Source: Sulfitobacter donghicola DSW-25 = KCTC 12864 = JCM 14565 (GTDB lineage: Bacteria; Pseudomonadota; Alphaproteobacteria; Rhodobacterales; Rhodobacteraceae). Taken from it: DNA of 64,000 nt. The notes under the pieces are model-generated. The model made no database searches. It saw only the letters and a program-made list of their open reading frames with translations, and was not told the DNA's origin. Where the stretch lies: contig NZ_JASF01000005.1 in assembly GCF_000622405.1 (NCBI RefSeq), forward strand, positions 248,001-312,000, read 5' to 3'. Below are positions 1-9,986 of this stretch, one piece after another (the first letter of the stretch is position 1; the number at the start of each line of letters is the position of its first letter). Both the position numbers and the translations under genes were made by a program.

Positions 1-1581
1 CGCCGTGAAGACCGACGTGACAATACCAAGGCCCAGCGTAATCGCAAAGCCGCGCACAGGCCCCGAGCCCATGGCGAATAGGATCACCGCCGTAATGAAT
101 GTGGTGATGTTCGCATCCAAAATCGCGCTCAGGGCTTTTTCATACCCCAGCGCAATCGCACGCGCAGGGCCTTTGGCTGTTTCCAGCTCTTCGCGGATAC
201 GTTCAAAGATCAGCACGTTGGCATCAACAGCCATACCTACCGTCAAAACGATCCCCGCAATACCAGGAAGTGTCAGCGTGGCGCCAATCAGGCTCAGCAA
301 GCCAAACAACAGGGCCACGTTGATGATTAGTGCGATATTTGCAAACACGCCAAACAGGCCATAGCTGGCCCACATAAAGAACAGCACGGCGGCAAAGGCG
401 ACCATCGTGGCAACCTTACCCGCGTCGATGCTGTCTTGGCCCAGCTCCGGACCAATGGTGCGTTCCTCTAGGAAATCAAGCTTGGCCGGAAGGGCACCCG
501 CACGCAGCAGCACCGCAAGGCGGGTGGATTCTTCGACGTTAAAGTTGCCTGTGATGATACCCGAGCCACCTGGAATATGGCTTTGGATGGTGGGGGCGCT
601 GACGACTTCGTCGTCCAGAACAATCGCAAAGGGCGAGCCGATGTTTTCGGCTGTGTAATCCCCAAATTTGCGCGCGCCCGAGGTGTTAAAGCGAAAGCTA
701 ACAGCAGGGCCGCCATTCTGATCAAAGCTGGGCTGCGCATCGACCAGCTCCTCACCCGTCACGACAGGGGCGCTTTCGATCACGTAAAACACACCGGATT
801 CATCAAGGGATGGCACGGCCTTGTTCCCGATACCGGGGTTGGCGGCGCTATCGCTGGTGCGGCGCACAACGGGGTTGAACGTCAGCTGCGCTGTGGTGCC
901 GATGATTGCCTTTAGCTCGGCTGCGGAACCAATGCCGGGCACCTGAATAAGGATACGATCCGCGCCTTGACGCTGGATCGTCGGCTCACGCGTGCCGACT
1001 TCGTCGATACGGCGGCGAATGATTTCCAGCGACTGCTGCATTGTACGCTCATCCGTTGCGCTTTTCTCTGCTTCGGACAGGACAACCGTGATCACACCAG
1101 AATCGCCCGCGACCTCGATATCGTTGGCCCCTGCCCCTGTCAGGGTTTGAACAGGACGGGCAAGGCCGCGCACGATCTGCAAAGCTTCGCCCATTTTGTC
1201 AGCATCGCTAAGGCGGACTTTCAATTCGCCTGTAACAGCATCCTGACGGCGCACAGGGGTCAGCCCGCGCAGCGCATCGCGCACCTCTGGCCACATCGCC
1301 TCTAGGCGCGCGGCATAAACATCCTCAACGCGGACCTCGGCCAGCAAATGCGCCCCACCGCGCAAATCCAGCCCGAGGTTCACCAGACTGCTGGGCAGAA
1401 AATCAGGCCAAAGCGCCTTTTGCGCCTCAAGCTCGGAAGTACTGCCTGACAGTTCGATTTCTGTAACCGCGTCATTATGGCTTTCTACGGGGCCATAGAA
1501 TGCGTTGGGCATCGCCAACAGCAAACCAACCGCGCAAGTCAGCCAAATGGCGACGCGTTTCCATACAGATATCTGGAGCAT
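1..1581 (-). CDS. secD: Protein translocase subunit SecD (C-terminus beyond left edge)
   Basis: Inner-membrane subunit of the SecDF complex that uses the proton gradient to help pull secreted proteins through SecYEG. The reverse strand is open from an ATG at 1581 to base 1 (527 codons). It shows an N-terminal membrane segment, the large periplasmic region typical of SecD (including a QSLEIIRRRIDEVG stretch followed by VPGIG), and a C-terminal membrane part ending in GLGIVTSVFTA at the edge. SecD usually ends a few dozen residues beyond this motif, so only a short tail is missing. It lies 36 bases downstream of yajC on the same strand, the usual yajC-secD order; secF probably follows outside the window. 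Confidence 0.95.
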   Translation of the reverse strand, partial: MLQISVWKRVAIWLTCAVGLLLAMPNAFYGPVESHNDAVTEIELSGSTSELEAQKALWPDFLPSSLVNLGLDLRGGAHLLAEVRVEDVYAARLEAMWPEVRDALRGLTPVRRQDAVTGELKVRLSDADKMGEALQIVRGLARPVQTLTGAGANDIEVAGDSGVITVVLSEAEKSATDERTMQQSLEIIRRRIDEVGTREPTIQRQGADRILIQVPGIGSAAELKAIIGTTAQLTFNPVVRRTSDSAANPGIGNKAVPSLDESGVFYVIESAPVVTGEELVDAQPSFDQNGGPAVSFRFNTSGARKFGDYTAENIGSPFAIVLDDEVVSAPTIQSHIPGGSGIITGNFNVEESTRLAVLLRAGALPAKLDFLEERTIGPELGQDSIDAGKVATMVAFAAVLFFMWASYGLFGVFANIALIINVALLFGLLSLIGATLTLPGIAGIVLTVGMAVDANVLIFERIREELETAKGPARAIALGYEKALSAILDANITTFITAVILFAMGSGPVRGFAITLGLGIVTSVFTA

Positions 1582-1617
1582 GAGCCGCCCGCCTTTTGTC
1601 TTGTCGTGTTGGGTGGT

Positions 1618-1896
1618 TTATTTCGCTGGTTCGGTTTTGTTGATCACGGTTGCGATGGTGCTTTGGATCACACGCACCTTAACGCCGTCAGCGATTTCCA
1701 GCTCCAGCTCACCGTCTTCTTTAACCTTAACCACTTTGCCGATGATCCCGCCTTGGGTCACAACCTGATCGCCACGGCGCAGGGCCGCAACCATCGCCTG
1801 ATGATCCTTGAGCTTTTTCTGCTGTGGGCGGATCAGCAGGAAATACATGATCCCGAAAATGAGGATCAGTGGGATAAATTGCTCAATACCTGACAT
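1618..1896 (-). CDS. yajC: Preprotein translocase subunit YajC
   Basis: Small single-pass membrane protein (92 aa) that associates with SecDF. The N-terminal membrane segment (about residues 6-22) runs straight into the family motif LLIRPQQKK, followed by a charged coil and a small beta-rich domain (residues about 40-90, with GDQVVTQGGIIGKV). Length is normal for the family. It is the first gene of the yajC-secD operon and is divergent from serS, with a hairpin-rich 215-base region between them. Confidence 0.95.
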   Translation of the reverse strand: MSGIEQFIPLILIFGIMYFLLIRPQQKKLKDHQAMVAALRRGDQVVTQGGIIGKVVKVKEDGELELEIADGVKVRVIQSTIATVINKTEPAK

Positions 1897-1921
1897 GGGA
1901 TGGTCCTTTTACGCGGCTGTT

Positions 1922-2001
1922 AGGGGGCAAGCCCCTGTTGTTCTGAGTTCGCCAGAACCTATGCGCGCCATTGGGGGTTTGCAAGGCACACAGCCCCCCA
2001 A
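1922..2001. other. Three successive stem-loops in the yajC/serS divergent region
   Basis: Three inverted repeats lie side by side: GGGG/CCCC arms around 1923-1935, GTTCTG/CAGAAC at 1940-1958, and TTGGGGG/CCCCCAA at 1971-2001. On the reverse strand they would form a structured 5' leader of yajC-secD. None is followed by a T-run, so they do not look like simple terminators. No known RNA family is recognised and their function is unknown. Confidence 0.35.
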
Positions 2002-2111
2002 AACAAGCGAAATGACCAAGTTTCCGCCCCCCGCCCTCGCCCCCTCTATTCTACGGCGAAATAATGGGCCATAACGCGGCGCACACGATTCACTCAACAA
2101 AGGACAGACAG

Positions 2112-3404
2112 ATGCATGACATCCGTGCGATACGCGAAAATCCCGATGCTTTTGACGCCGCTTTGGCGCGGCGTGGAGACGATGCCCTGTCCTCCTCGAT
2201 CCTAGAGCTGGACACAGCGCGGCGGAGCAAAATTCAGGCCGCTGAAGCAGCCCAAGCAGACCAAAACGCCGCATCGAAACAGGTTGGCGCAGCCAAGGCC
2301 AAAGGCGACGAGGCCGAATTTGAAAGCCTGCGCGCGCTGGTGTCGGAAAAGAAAGCCGAAGTTGCAGCGATGCAGACCGAAGCCAAAGAGCTGGACGCAA
2401 AGCTGACAGATGTTCTGGCCCGCATCCCCAACATCGTCGCCGATGATGTGCCACAAGGCGCGGATGAAGATGAAAACGTCGAGGTAAAGCGCTGGGGCGA
2501 TGTTCCTGAATTCGCCTTTGCACCGCGTGAACATTACGATCTGGATAGCGTTGCCGCCTCGATGGATTTTGAAACAGCGGCCAAAACATCGGGTGCACGT
2601 TTTGTGATGCTAAAGCGCGGCGTGGCCCGCATTCACCGTGCCTTGGCGCAGTTCATGCTGGATACACATGTTGATGAAAACGGCCTGACCGAAGTGAACT
2701 CGCCCGTGTTGGTACGCGACGAGGCCATGTATGGCACCGACAAGCTGCCAAAATTCGGCGAAGACAGCTATAAAACCGAAGAAGGCATGTGGCTGGTCCC
2801 GACCTCTGAGGTGCCGCTGACCTATACGGTTGCAGGTGACACGCTAGAGGCCAGCGACCTGCCTCGCCGCATGACATCGCACACGCTGTGCTTCCGCTCA
2901 GAGGCGGGCAGCGCGGGGCGTGACACATCCGGCATGTTGCGCCAGCACCAGTTTGAAAAGGTCGAGATGGTTTCGATCACCCTGCCCGAGAAATCAGACG
3001 AAGAGCAAAAGCGCATGCTAAGCTGTGCCGAAGGCATCCTTGAGGCGCTTGGCGTACCCTACCGTACGGTTCTGCTGTGCACAGGCGATACAGGTTTCGG
3101 CGCCCGCCGCACCTTTGATATCGAAGCATGGCTGCCCGGGCAAAACGCCTACCGCGAGATCAGCTCGGTCTCGACCACGGGTGATTTTCAGGCCCGCCGC
3201 ATGAACGCCCGCTTTAAGCCCGAAGGTGGCGGCAAGCCACAGTTTGTGCATACGCTGAACGGCTCTGGCCTTGCGGTTGGCCGCTGCCTGATCGCAGTGC
3301 TGGAGAACGGCCAGCAGGAAGACGGCACAGTCGTCCTCCCTGCTGTTCTTGGGCCTTACCTCGGCGGGAAAACCACCCTGTCGCTGGATGGCACCCTAAA
3401 ATAA
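2112..3404 (+). CDS. serS: Serine--tRNA ligase
   Basis: Cytosolic class II aminoacyl-tRNA synthetase that charges tRNA-Ser (and tRNA-Sec where present). The 430 aa protein has an N-terminal helical tRNA-binding arm (residues about 1-110, [14 protein letters not shown] onward). The catalytic core has motif 2 ([18 protein letters not shown], binding ATP and Ser) and motif 3 ([12 protein letters not shown]). I chose ATG 2112 because it follows an AGGACA ribosome-binding site at 2101-2106 and gives the standard N-terminus. An in-frame ATG at 2064 would add 16 atypical residues. It is a single gene, convergent with the DUF2235 gene. Confidence 0.97.
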   Translation: MHDIRAIRENPDAFDAALARRGDDALSSSILELDTARRSKIQAAEAAQADQNAASKQVGAAKAKGDEAEFESLRALVSEKKAEVAAMQTEAKELDAKLTDVLARIPNIVADDVPQGADEDENVEVKRWGDVPEFAFAPREHYDLDSVAASMDFETAAKTSGARFVMLKRGVARIHRALAQFMLDTHVDENGLTEVNSPVLVRDEAMYGTDKLPKFGEDSYKTEEGMWLVPTSEVPLTYTVAGDTLEASDLPRRMTSHTLCFRSEAGSAGRDTSGMLRQHQFEKVEMVSITLPEKSDEEQKRMLSCAEGILEALGVPYRTVLLCTGDTGFGARRTFDIEAWLPGQNAYREISSVSTTGDFQARRMNARFKPEGGGKPQFVHTLNGSGLAVGRCLIAVLENGQQEDGTVVLPAVLGPYLGGKTTLSLDGTLK

Positions 3405-3407
3405 ATG

Positions 3408-3430
3408 GATCGGGGCCTAGCGCCCCGGTT
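3408..3430. terminator. Short GC hairpin between convergent serS and DUF2235 gene
   Basis: Arms CGGGGC and GCCCCG surround a CTAGC loop just after the serS stop, overlapping the last codons of the opposite gene. There is no clear T-run on either side, so this is only a possible bidirectional terminator. Confidence 0.25.
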
Positions 3431-4613
3431 CGTTCCGATCCTCAGGGCGCTCGACCGGTTCGGGATCACCGAACAGAGTTGGCATCAGGTTTTTCAACGA
3501 TCTTGGACGATAGTCGCGCCGTGCGTCGATGCGCGCCTTGGCGCTATCGTGCAGATCAATCGGATGCCCCGGCCCTTTGCGCCACTTCAACAGATTTCCC
3601 GCAACCGTATACAACCACGGCGGCTGGCTGAGGGTGTGACTATCCGCCAAGGGGTTGGGCACCCTGTCCAAAAGATCAGCCATATCAATCTGCAAGCCCG
3701 CTTTTTGCGCGCCTTCGGCAATCCATTGCAGCGACTGCCCTGTTAGTGCGCGCGCCTTGGGGGCCGAGCCGCCGACAATGGCGTGTGTCCCTGTGAACCA
3801 GACCTGCTGATACGGGCGCTCATCGCTCCGATCCCCTGCGTTCAGCCCTGCATCATCGCGAGAGGCCTCAAGGTTTTCCCACAGTGACGGGCGGTAAAAC
3901 ACCCGTCTTTCATCCAGCGCAACCGCATGGCGCGCCGATTTCACCATCGAGCTGAGAAGCGTGTCATGGAAACGGTATTTACTATTCCAAAGATGCGCGA
4001 CCGGCCCCAACAAAGGTGCAGGAATACCTAGCGAGCCAACCGTGTCCCAGATCCCCAGATAGGCGATATCCACTTGGTGCATCTGCCCTGTATCGGTTCG
4101 CCACGGGGTCACAGTGCGCCAATCCATATCCGCCTGAGATGTTGCGAAACGCGGAGACAGCTCACGCCGCGATTTCAGGATATGCAGCGCGTCAGGATGG
4201 TTTTCAGCACCGGGTTTACGGTACAGCTTGAACGCTTTGGAGAGGTTTTTCGGCGTTGGATCAGCCACGATACCACATTTGCGGATCATCCCCGCCAGCG
4301 AGCGGGCGGTATAGGCCCCGCGCGAAAAGCCAAAGATGAAAATCTCATCCTCTGGCTCGTATTGCTCACAAAGGGCGGCATAGGCCTGTTTGATATTCTC
4401 GTTCAGCCCCCAGCCAAAAGCACCGCCACCGATTTTCATCAAGGCTTGGCTCACGGGGCCAACACCCCCTTCATCGACCCCGACACCTTCGAAATAATGG
4501 GTGTGCTGGGAATTGGTTCGGGGCGTTTTTTCAAACAGGCGCACCACATGGGTGGGTTGTTTCATCGTGGGGCTGTTCCACGTGCCGTCGCAAAAAATAG
4601 CGATCCGTGCCAT
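3417..4613 (-). CDS. DUF2235 domain-containing protein (lipase/phospholipase-like alpha/beta hydrolase)
   Basis: 398 aa protein of the DUF2235 family, the same fold as the catalytic part of type VI Tle1 phospholipase effectors. It begins with the family hallmark IAIFCDGTWN and has the nucleophile elbow GFSRGAYTAR with Ser97. A further conserved DTVGSLG motif lies in the middle. No signal peptide or membrane segment is apparent, so the protein should be cytoplasmic. The ATG at 4613 has an AAGGAA ribosome-binding site nine bases upstream. No type VI secretion, VgrG or immunity gene lies nearby, so an effector role is not supported. Enzymatic activity on lipids is inferred only from the family. 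Confidence 0.85.
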   Translation of the reverse strand: MARIAIFCDGTWNSPTMKQPTHVVRLFEKTPRTNSQHTHYFEGVGVDEGGVGPVSQALMKIGGGAFGWGLNENIKQAYAALCEQYEPEDEIFIFGFSRGAYTARSLAGMIRKCGIVADPTPKNLSKAFKLYRKPGAENHPDALHILKSRRELSPRFATSQADMDWRTVTPWRTDTGQMHQVDIAYLGIWDTVGSLGIPAPLLGPVAHLWNSKYRFHDTLLSSMVKSARHAVALDERRVFYRPSLWENLEASRDDAGLNAGDRSDERPYQQVWFTGTHAIVGGSAPKARALTGQSLQWIAEGAQKAGLQIDMADLLDRVPNPLADSHTLSQPPWLYTVAGNLLKWRKGPGHPIDLHDSAKARIDARRDYRPRSLKNLMPTLFGDPEPVERPEDRNEPGR

Positions 4614-4737
4614 TCATAAATTCCTTTGTGCCAAATAATTGATAGCGTTGCGCAGTTTCCACCAAAACGGGCGCAGTGTCACCTCCTCAACAGGTCAAAA
4701 TCACGACATCTGCTAAAGAAGGACCTGTTATGCCAAA

Positions 4738-4771
4738 CAAAAAGGCGCGCCCGAACGGCACGCCTTTTGTT
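4738..4771 (-). terminator. Rho-independent terminator of der
   Basis: Read on the reverse strand, this is an 11-bp stem (AAAGGCGTGCC pairing with the GGCGCGCCTTT side, one G-T pair) followed by a T-run. It starts a few bases after the der stop codon, so it separates der from the DUF2235 gene. Confidence 0.85.
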
Positions 4772-6271
4772 TTAGATATTTCGGCCTGTGGCCTGATCCT
4801 TGCGCCGCCCTGCGGTGTGTTTTCGCAGCTTGGAGGGGGCGTTTTTCTTGCGGCCCTTATAGGGGTTGGCATCAGACTGCCCCCGCATCCACAGCCGGAT
4901 CGGCGTGCCTGGCATGTCAAAGTCCAGACGCAGCCCATTCACCAGATAGCGGCTGTAGCTGTCTGGCACTTTGTCAGGGTGGCTACACATCACCACAAAA
5001 CCCGGCGGTCGGGTTTTCGCCTGTGTCATATAGCGCATCTTGATCCGCTTACCCTGCGGCGCAGGGGGCGGGTGGGCCTCCATCATACCCGAAAGCCAAC
5101 GGTTCAACTGGGCGGTGGTGACACGGCGGTTCCAGACCTCATAGGCGCGCATGATTGCTTGGTGCAGGCGGTCCAGCCCCCTGCCCGTTTTGGCCGAAAC
5201 CGTTATCAGCGGCGCACCGCGCAGTTGGGGCAGCAGACGTTCAAAGCTTTCTTTCAGCTCTTTGAGCTTGGCCTGACGGTCTTCTTCGATGTCCCATTTA
5301 TTGACGGCGACAACAACAGCGCGACCTTCGCGTTCGGCCAGATCGGCGATGCGCAAATCCTGCTGCTCAAACGGGATTTCCGCATCCAGCAAGACAACTA
5401 CAACCTCGGCGAATTTCACCGCCCTCAACCCATCGCTAACGCTGAGTTTTTCGAGCTTTTCCTGCACCTTCGCCTTTTTGCGCATCCCAGCCGTATCAAA
5501 GATACGCATCGGCACAGGGTCCGTATCAAATCCAGCCGCCCATTCCGTGGTGAGCGAGATCGCATCGCGGGTGATCCCCGCCTCAGGACCAGTTAGCAGG
5601 CGGTCTTCTTTCAGGATTTGGTTGATCAGTGTCGATTTACCCGCATTCGGGCGCCCAACGACAGCAACCTGCAAGGGGCGCGCGCGTGTTGGCACGCGAA
5701 CGGCATCTTCGTCTTCGTCCTCGTCGCTGACATCCACATCAACCTCGGGCGAGTCGTCTTTTGCTTTTTCCGCATAGGCATCGGCCAGCGGCATCAATTG
5801 GGTATAGAGATCGTTCAAGCCTTCGCCGTGTTCAGCAGATAGGCGGATCGGCTCTCCTAACCCCAGTGAATAGGCTTCGATAACACCTGCATCAGCGGCT
5901 TTGCCTTCAGCCTTATTTGCGGCAAGAATCACATGGGCAGAGCGTTTGCGCAGGATGTCGGCAAACACCAAATCCGACGGCGTGATGCCAACGCGCGCAT
6001 CCACCATGAACAGGCAGATATCGGCCATATCAACCGCGCGTTCCGTCAAACGGCGCATCCGCCCCTGTAGGCTATCGTCGGTGACTTCTTCCAATCCGGC
6101 CGTATCTACAACGGTAAATCGCAGATCGGCCAAACGCGCAGCACCTTCACGCAAATCACGTGTCACGCCGGGCTGGTCGTCTACCAAGGCAAGGCGCTTG
6201 CCGACAAGACGGTTAAACAGCGTGGATTTGCCCACATTTGGGCGGCCCACAATGGCGAGGGTGAAAGACAT
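4772..6271 (-). CDS. der: Ribosome biogenesis GTPase Der (EngA)
   Basis: Tandem GTPase required for maturation of the 50S ribosomal subunit. The 499 aa protein has a first G domain with GRPNVGKST near the N-terminus and DTAGLEE. An acidic linker (residues about 170-190, rich in D and E) leads to a second G domain with [17 protein letters not shown] and NKWD, then the C-terminal KH-like domain ([15 protein letters not shown]). I placed the start at ATG 6271, giving [16 protein letters not shown]; a longer reading frame begins at 6316 but its extra 15 residues are not typical. Upstream on the same strand are the BamB-like and YfgM-like genes, an order conserved in many proteobacteria. A strong terminator follows. 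Confidence 0.97.
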   Translation of the reverse strand: MSFTLAIVGRPNVGKSTLFNRLVGKRLALVDDQPGVTRDLREGAARLADLRFTVVDTAGLEEVTDDSLQGRMRRLTERAVDMADICLFMVDARVGITPSDLVFADILRKRSAHVILAANKAEGKAADAGVIEAYSLGLGEPIRLSAEHGEGLNDLYTQLMPLADAYAEKAKDDSPEVDVDVSDEDEDEDAVRVPTRARPLQVAVVGRPNAGKSTLINQILKEDRLLTGPEAGITRDAISLTTEWAAGFDTDPVPMRIFDTAGMRKKAKVQEKLEKLSVSDGLRAVKFAEVVVVLLDAEIPFEQQDLRIADLAEREGRAVVVAVNKWDIEEDRQAKLKELKESFERLLPQLRGAPLITVSAKTGRGLDRLHQAIMRAYEVWNRRVTTAQLNRWLSGMMEAHPPPAPQGKRIKMRYMTQAKTRPPGFVVMCSHPDKVPDSYSRYLVNGLRLDFDMPGTPIRLWMRGQSDANPYKGRKKNAPSKLRKHTAGRRKDQATGRNI

Positions 6272-6379
6272 CAGGATGGCTCCGGAAAACGGCGTTAGAC
6301 ACGCGCCATACCGCAAAGCGCTGCGCTATGAAAGCCCTCAGTCTTTAAATGCAGCGATCATGCGCTTGCGGCGAGGTGT

Positions 6380-7753
6380 TTAGCGATAGGCCAGCAATTT
6401 CCCATCGGCAGAGACAACATACAATGTACGCCCTGCGACCACGGGCGCTGATGTCGCCCCGCCCGGGATTTCAACCGATGTGACCTGCGCGCCATTTGTA
6501 GGATCAAAGCTGCGCAGTTGCCCGTCACCGGAGGCCACAATAACCCGCCCACCGGCGACAATTGGACCATGGTGCGCAACGACGCGGCTTTGCTTTAGCG
6601 GCTTGCGCTTTACAAAATTAGGGAGCGGCGCGCTCCAGATTTTGCTACCGTCATTGGCGTCCAGACGGATCAATTCGTTTAGGTCATTCAAGGCAAAGAT
6701 GCTGCCGCCGACAGGCCAAACAGGGCCAATTGCACCATCACGGGCGGTCCAGACGCGCGCGCCTGAATTGACGTCCAGCGCGGCAATACGGCCCGATTGG
6801 TTCCCCACATAGACATGCCCACCAGAGACAACTGGCGCAGAGGTGACGTCAGAAATATTGCTAAGGGCGCGGCCACTGCGTTTACCCAAAATAGAAGCAT
6901 CCCAGCGGCTCAACCCTCCACGGCGGAAAACCGCCTGAACTTCACCAGACCCGAAGGCAAAGATCGCCAAATCCTCTGTCAAAGCTGGCGCAGGGGCGCC
7001 AAGGATGTTGCTGGTATCACCAGAGGCGCCAATCTGCCATTCAACGGTTCCTTTGTGACGATCCACAGCCCAGCCTGTGTTATCGCCTGCTGTCACGTAA
7101 ACCAAATCACCTGAAACTGTCGGCGTGCCCGACCCGCTTGCGTCTAGCTGCTGGGTCCAACGGGTGCTGCCATTTGCAACATCCAATGCGGCCAGAACGC
7201 CAACACCAACCGATACATAAACAGAGTCACCCGCAACAACGAGACCACCACCAGAGGCGTCACCCGCCTGATCACGCGCGGGGCGCAGATCAACCTGCCA
7301 CAATGGCGCGCCCGATGTGGATGTCGCTGTCACAACAGACTGCGCATCAAGCGTGAAAATACGACCATTGGAAACAACGGGGACAGCTGTGATCCGATGT
7401 TTGCGGCTGTCACCTTCCCCGATATCTGCCGCCCATGCCAGCGACAGCGAACCACCCAATGCTGGGTGGCTAACCCGTGTGGATGCATTCCCCGTGGTTT
7501 GGGCCCAATTCTTATTCGCCCGTGCAGCCGGAAGTGAAATGGAGCGTTTTTGGTTGCCCTCGAATGTAGCGGCAGCACCAAGATCATCTGACTGGTTCTG
7601 AAGGACCGAGCGGACATCTTCGCGATATCCAGGCAAAACCGTGTCAGGCTCGGTGCAGCCCGATACCATCACCGACACCCCGACCATACCAAACATCAAA
7701 GCGCGCAGCCCTGACGGACGTTTGCGTTGCAAAGAATAGCTAAAATCTGTCAT
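6380..7753 (-). CDS. bamB: BamB-like outer-membrane assembly lipoprotein (PQQ-repeat beta-propeller)
   Basis: 457 aa lipoprotein predicted to be part of the BAM complex that inserts beta-barrel proteins into the outer membrane. The N-terminus has basic residues, a hydrophobic segment and a lipobox ending VSGC (Cys at about residue 33), consistent with lipidation. The rest is a run of PQQ-like blade repeats (for example YVSVGVGVLAALDVANGSTRW and YVGNQSGRIAALDVNSGARVW) making an eight-bladed propeller. ATG 7753 is preferred over a TTG at 7780. The position between yfgM-like and der genes matches the canonical BamB locus. The assignment is by fold and synteny, since BamB sequences diverge widely. 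Confidence 0.85.
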   Translation of the reverse strand: MTDFSYSLQRKRPSGLRALMFGMVGVSVMVSGCTEPDTVLPGYREDVRSVLQNQSDDLGAAATFEGNQKRSISLPAARANKNWAQTTGNASTRVSHPALGGSLSLAWAADIGEGDSRKHRITAVPVVSNGRIFTLDAQSVVTATSTSGAPLWQVDLRPARDQAGDASGGGLVVAGDSVYVSVGVGVLAALDVANGSTRWTQQLDASGSGTPTVSGDLVYVTAGDNTGWAVDRHKGTVEWQIGASGDTSNILGAPAPALTEDLAIFAFGSGEVQAVFRRGGLSRWDASILGKRSGRALSNISDVTSAPVVSGGHVYVGNQSGRIAALDVNSGARVWTARDGAIGPVWPVGGSIFALNDLNELIRLDANDGSKIWSAPLPNFVKRKPLKQSRVVAHHGPIVAGGRVIVASGDGQLRSFDPTNGAQVTSVEIPGGATSAPVVAGRTLYVVSADGKLLAYR

Positions 7754-7819
7754 TGCCTGCTCACTTTTGTCTACATCCAACGGTACGGTTCATCTGCTCA
7801 GAACCCGTCAAATGTATCC

Positions 7820-8503
7820 TTATCCGTTATCTTCATCTGTCACAGTGCCGCCTAAATCCGGCTCACCACCCAAGGCTACAATCACCTGCAACGCACGCTG
7901 TTGCAAGTCCGGTGTGACGCCAGCATCGCTCAGGATGTTTTGATAGGCCTCAATCGCCCCTGCTTCATCACCTTCCTGAACCAAAATCAGGGCCAGTTGC
8001 TCTTGGGCCAACAGGCGCAAACTGCCGGTTCCGGCGGCCAAAGCCTCAAAACCCTGCTTGCGCGCGCTGGCGTCCAGCGTTTCAGCCTGTAGGGTCAGCG
8101 CCTTGAACTGCGCGATCTGGCGATAAATCTGCGGGATGTCCCCGCTGGTCGCGACAGCGTTCAGATTGCTGACCGCGCCTTCCAGATCATCAGCAGCCAA
8201 TTGTTCGGATGCCGTAAGAAGCGCCAAAACAGCGCTTGCCTGTGGGTCGCTGGCCGCAACAGATTGCAGCGCGCTGACACGTTCTGCCGCTTCGGGGCTA
8301 TCCAAAGCGCCCAGCATCGCGTCACCAAGGGCCTCGGCCTCTGCGCGCGCTTGCGCTTTTCTATACTCGGAAAAGGCCGCGCCCCCGACGATGAGCAACA
8401 CTGCCAAAACAGCGATCCACCCATATCTCTTGAGTTTGGCCAGCATCTGGTCGCGGCGCAACTCTTCGGTGACTTCTTCAATAAATCCGTCGCTATCGCT
8501 CAT
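7820..8503 (-). CDS. YfgM-like tetratricopeptide protein (SecYEG/BAM-associated)
   Basis: 227 aa protein with a cytoplasmic N-terminus (MSDSDGFIEEVTEELRRDQ), one membrane segment at about residues 28-46, and a periplasmic alpha-helical region that reads as TPR-like repeats (AVLALLTASEQLA, QLALILVQEGDEAGAIEAYQ). This matches the YfgM/DUF2133 family, reported as an ancillary partner of the Sec translocon and periplasmic chaperones. It is the first gene of the yfgM-bamB-der run, 66 bases upstream of the BamB-like gene, supporting a joint role in envelope protein biogenesis. Confidence 0.8.
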   Translation of the reverse strand: MSDSDGFIEEVTEELRRDQMLAKLKRYGWIAVLAVLLIVGGAAFSEYRKAQARAEAEALGDAMLGALDSPEAAERVSALQSVAASDPQASAVLALLTASEQLAADDLEGAVSNLNAVATSGDIPQIYRQIAQFKALTLQAETLDASARKQGFEALAAGTGSLRLLAQEQLALILVQEGDEAGAIEAYQNILSDAGVTPDLQQRALQVIVALGGEPDLGGTVTDEDNG

Positions 8504-8747
8504 CTGGAGATTGCCTTTGCCTAATCGGTTTTGCTTCTCTTAACGAAGCAAAGAAGCCAAGCCAAGGGCCAAGCACATTCCTGTTTTCCCTGTTCTCTGC
8601 CTGCTTTGCAGTCTTTCACCGTAAAAGTTGTAAAAATTCTTCCCGAAGAACTGGGAAGTCGCGATTGCATCCCCTACATACTAGCAAATAATTGCCGATG
8701 CTCTCGCAAGGAGAACCGCGGCTGACCCTATTGGACGAGGCTTCCCA

Positions 8748-9986
8748 ATGCGTATCTTTCCCATTCTGGCGTCTATTGCCTTAGCTGTAATACTTTACAT
8801 GGCGATTTTAGAGCGGCCTACGCTGCTTGGTTACTTTGGTGTCGAAAGCAGCGGGGAAGAAGGCGCAGTTGTTAACGCAACAGAAACTGCAGGCGACACT
8901 GTTACAGATCATCGGGTCAAGGTCGTAACAGAACGGCGTATGTCTCAAAATATCGACAGCGCGGTTCTGCTGCGCGGCCAAACCGCCGCTGCACGGCAGG
9001 TTGCTGTACTGTCGGAAACTTCGGCGATTGTGATCTCGGAACCTCTGCGCAAGGGCGCTCAGATCGAAAAGGGTCAGGTTTTGTGCAAGCTTGATGAAGG
9101 CACCCGTGGTGCGTCACTTGCGCTGGCGCTTGCCCAATTGTCCGAAGCGCGATACCGCGTTCCAGAGGCAGAAGCCCGTGTTCAGGAAGCAAGCGCACTT
9201 CTGGAAGAAGCAAGAATCAACCAAAACGCCTCATCCCGCCTGAATGAAGGCGGGTTTGCCTCAACCACACGGGTTGCCAGCTCGGATGCGGCGGTGGCTG
9301 CCGCCGAGGCAGGCGTTTCAACGGCCCAATCAGGCCTCAGCGCTGCGCATTCAGGGATCGAAGCCGCACAAGCGGCCGTTCAAACCGCCGAGACAGAACT
9401 GGACAGACTGGTCATCAAAGCGCCCTTTAGCGGCCTGTTGGAAAGCGACACAGCCGAGCTCGGCTCGCTTTTGCAGCCTGGTGCCCTTTGCGCCACGATC
9501 ATTCAGCTTGATCCAGTGAAACTGGAAGGGTTTGTTCCTGAAACCGAGGTGAACCGCATTCAGGTTGGCGCCAAAGCGGGCGCGCGGCTGGCCGCTGGTG
9601 GGGGCGATGTGCAGGGAACCGTTACCTTCCTGTCCCGCTCGGCTGATCCGCAAACCCGCACCTTTAGCGTTGAAATTGAAGTCCCCAACCCAGACCTGAA
9701 AATCCGCGACGGGCAAACAGCCGAGATCCTCATCGCATCCGATGGCGCAAAGGCGCATCTGGTCCCGCAAAGCGCGCTGACGCTAAATGACGAAGGCACA
9801 TTGGGCCTGCGACTGGTGGATGCAGATAATATCGTTTCCTTCCATGCGGTTGAGCTGGTTCGCGATACAACCAAAGGGGTTTGGGTGACGGGCCTGCCCG
9901 AAGTGGCCGATATCATTGTTGTGGGTCAGGAATACGTCATTGCCGGCGTCGAAGTCCTCCCGACACAGCGTGAGGTCTCCCAATGA
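8748..9986 (+). CDS. RND efflux system periplasmic adaptor (HlyD/MFP family)
   Basis: 412 aa membrane fusion protein linking an inner-membrane RND pump to an outer-membrane channel. The N-terminus has a membrane anchor (IFPILASIALAVILYMAIL). A barrel-sandwich half follows (VISEPLRKGAQIEKGQVLCKLDEG), then a long alpha-hairpin coiled coil (residues about 125-220, rich in A, E and Q), the second lipoyl half (LVIKAPFSGLLES) and the beta-barrel part. The GAGG ribosome-binding site sits before ATG 8748. Its stop overlaps the permease start by four bases (ATGA), so the two are translationally coupled. No TolC-like gene is adjacent. Confidence 0.93.
   Translation: MRIFPILASIALAVILYMAILERPTLLGYFGVESSGEEGAVVNATETAGDTVTDHRVKVVTERRMSQNIDSAVLLRGQTAAARQVAVLSETSAIVISEPLRKGAQIEKGQVLCKLDEGTRGASLALALAQLSEARYRVPEAEARVQEASALLEEARINQNASSRLNEGGFASTTRVASSDAAVAAAEAGVSTAQSGLSAAHSGIEAAQAAVQTAETELDRLVIKAPFSGLLESDTAELGSLLQPGALCATIIQLDPVKLEGFVPETEVNRIQVGAKAGARLAAGGGDVQGTVTFLSRSADPQTRTFSVEIEVPNPDLKIRDGQTAEILIASDGAKAHLVPQSALTLNDEGTLGLRLVDADNIVSFHAVELVRDTTKGVWVTGLPEVADIIVVGQEYVIAGVEVLPTQREVSQ

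Noticed and set aside
1909..2598. Reverse-strand ORF of 229 codons across the serS start
   Set aside because: Arg/Pro/Cys-rich shadow of serS; no ribosome-binding site or family match.
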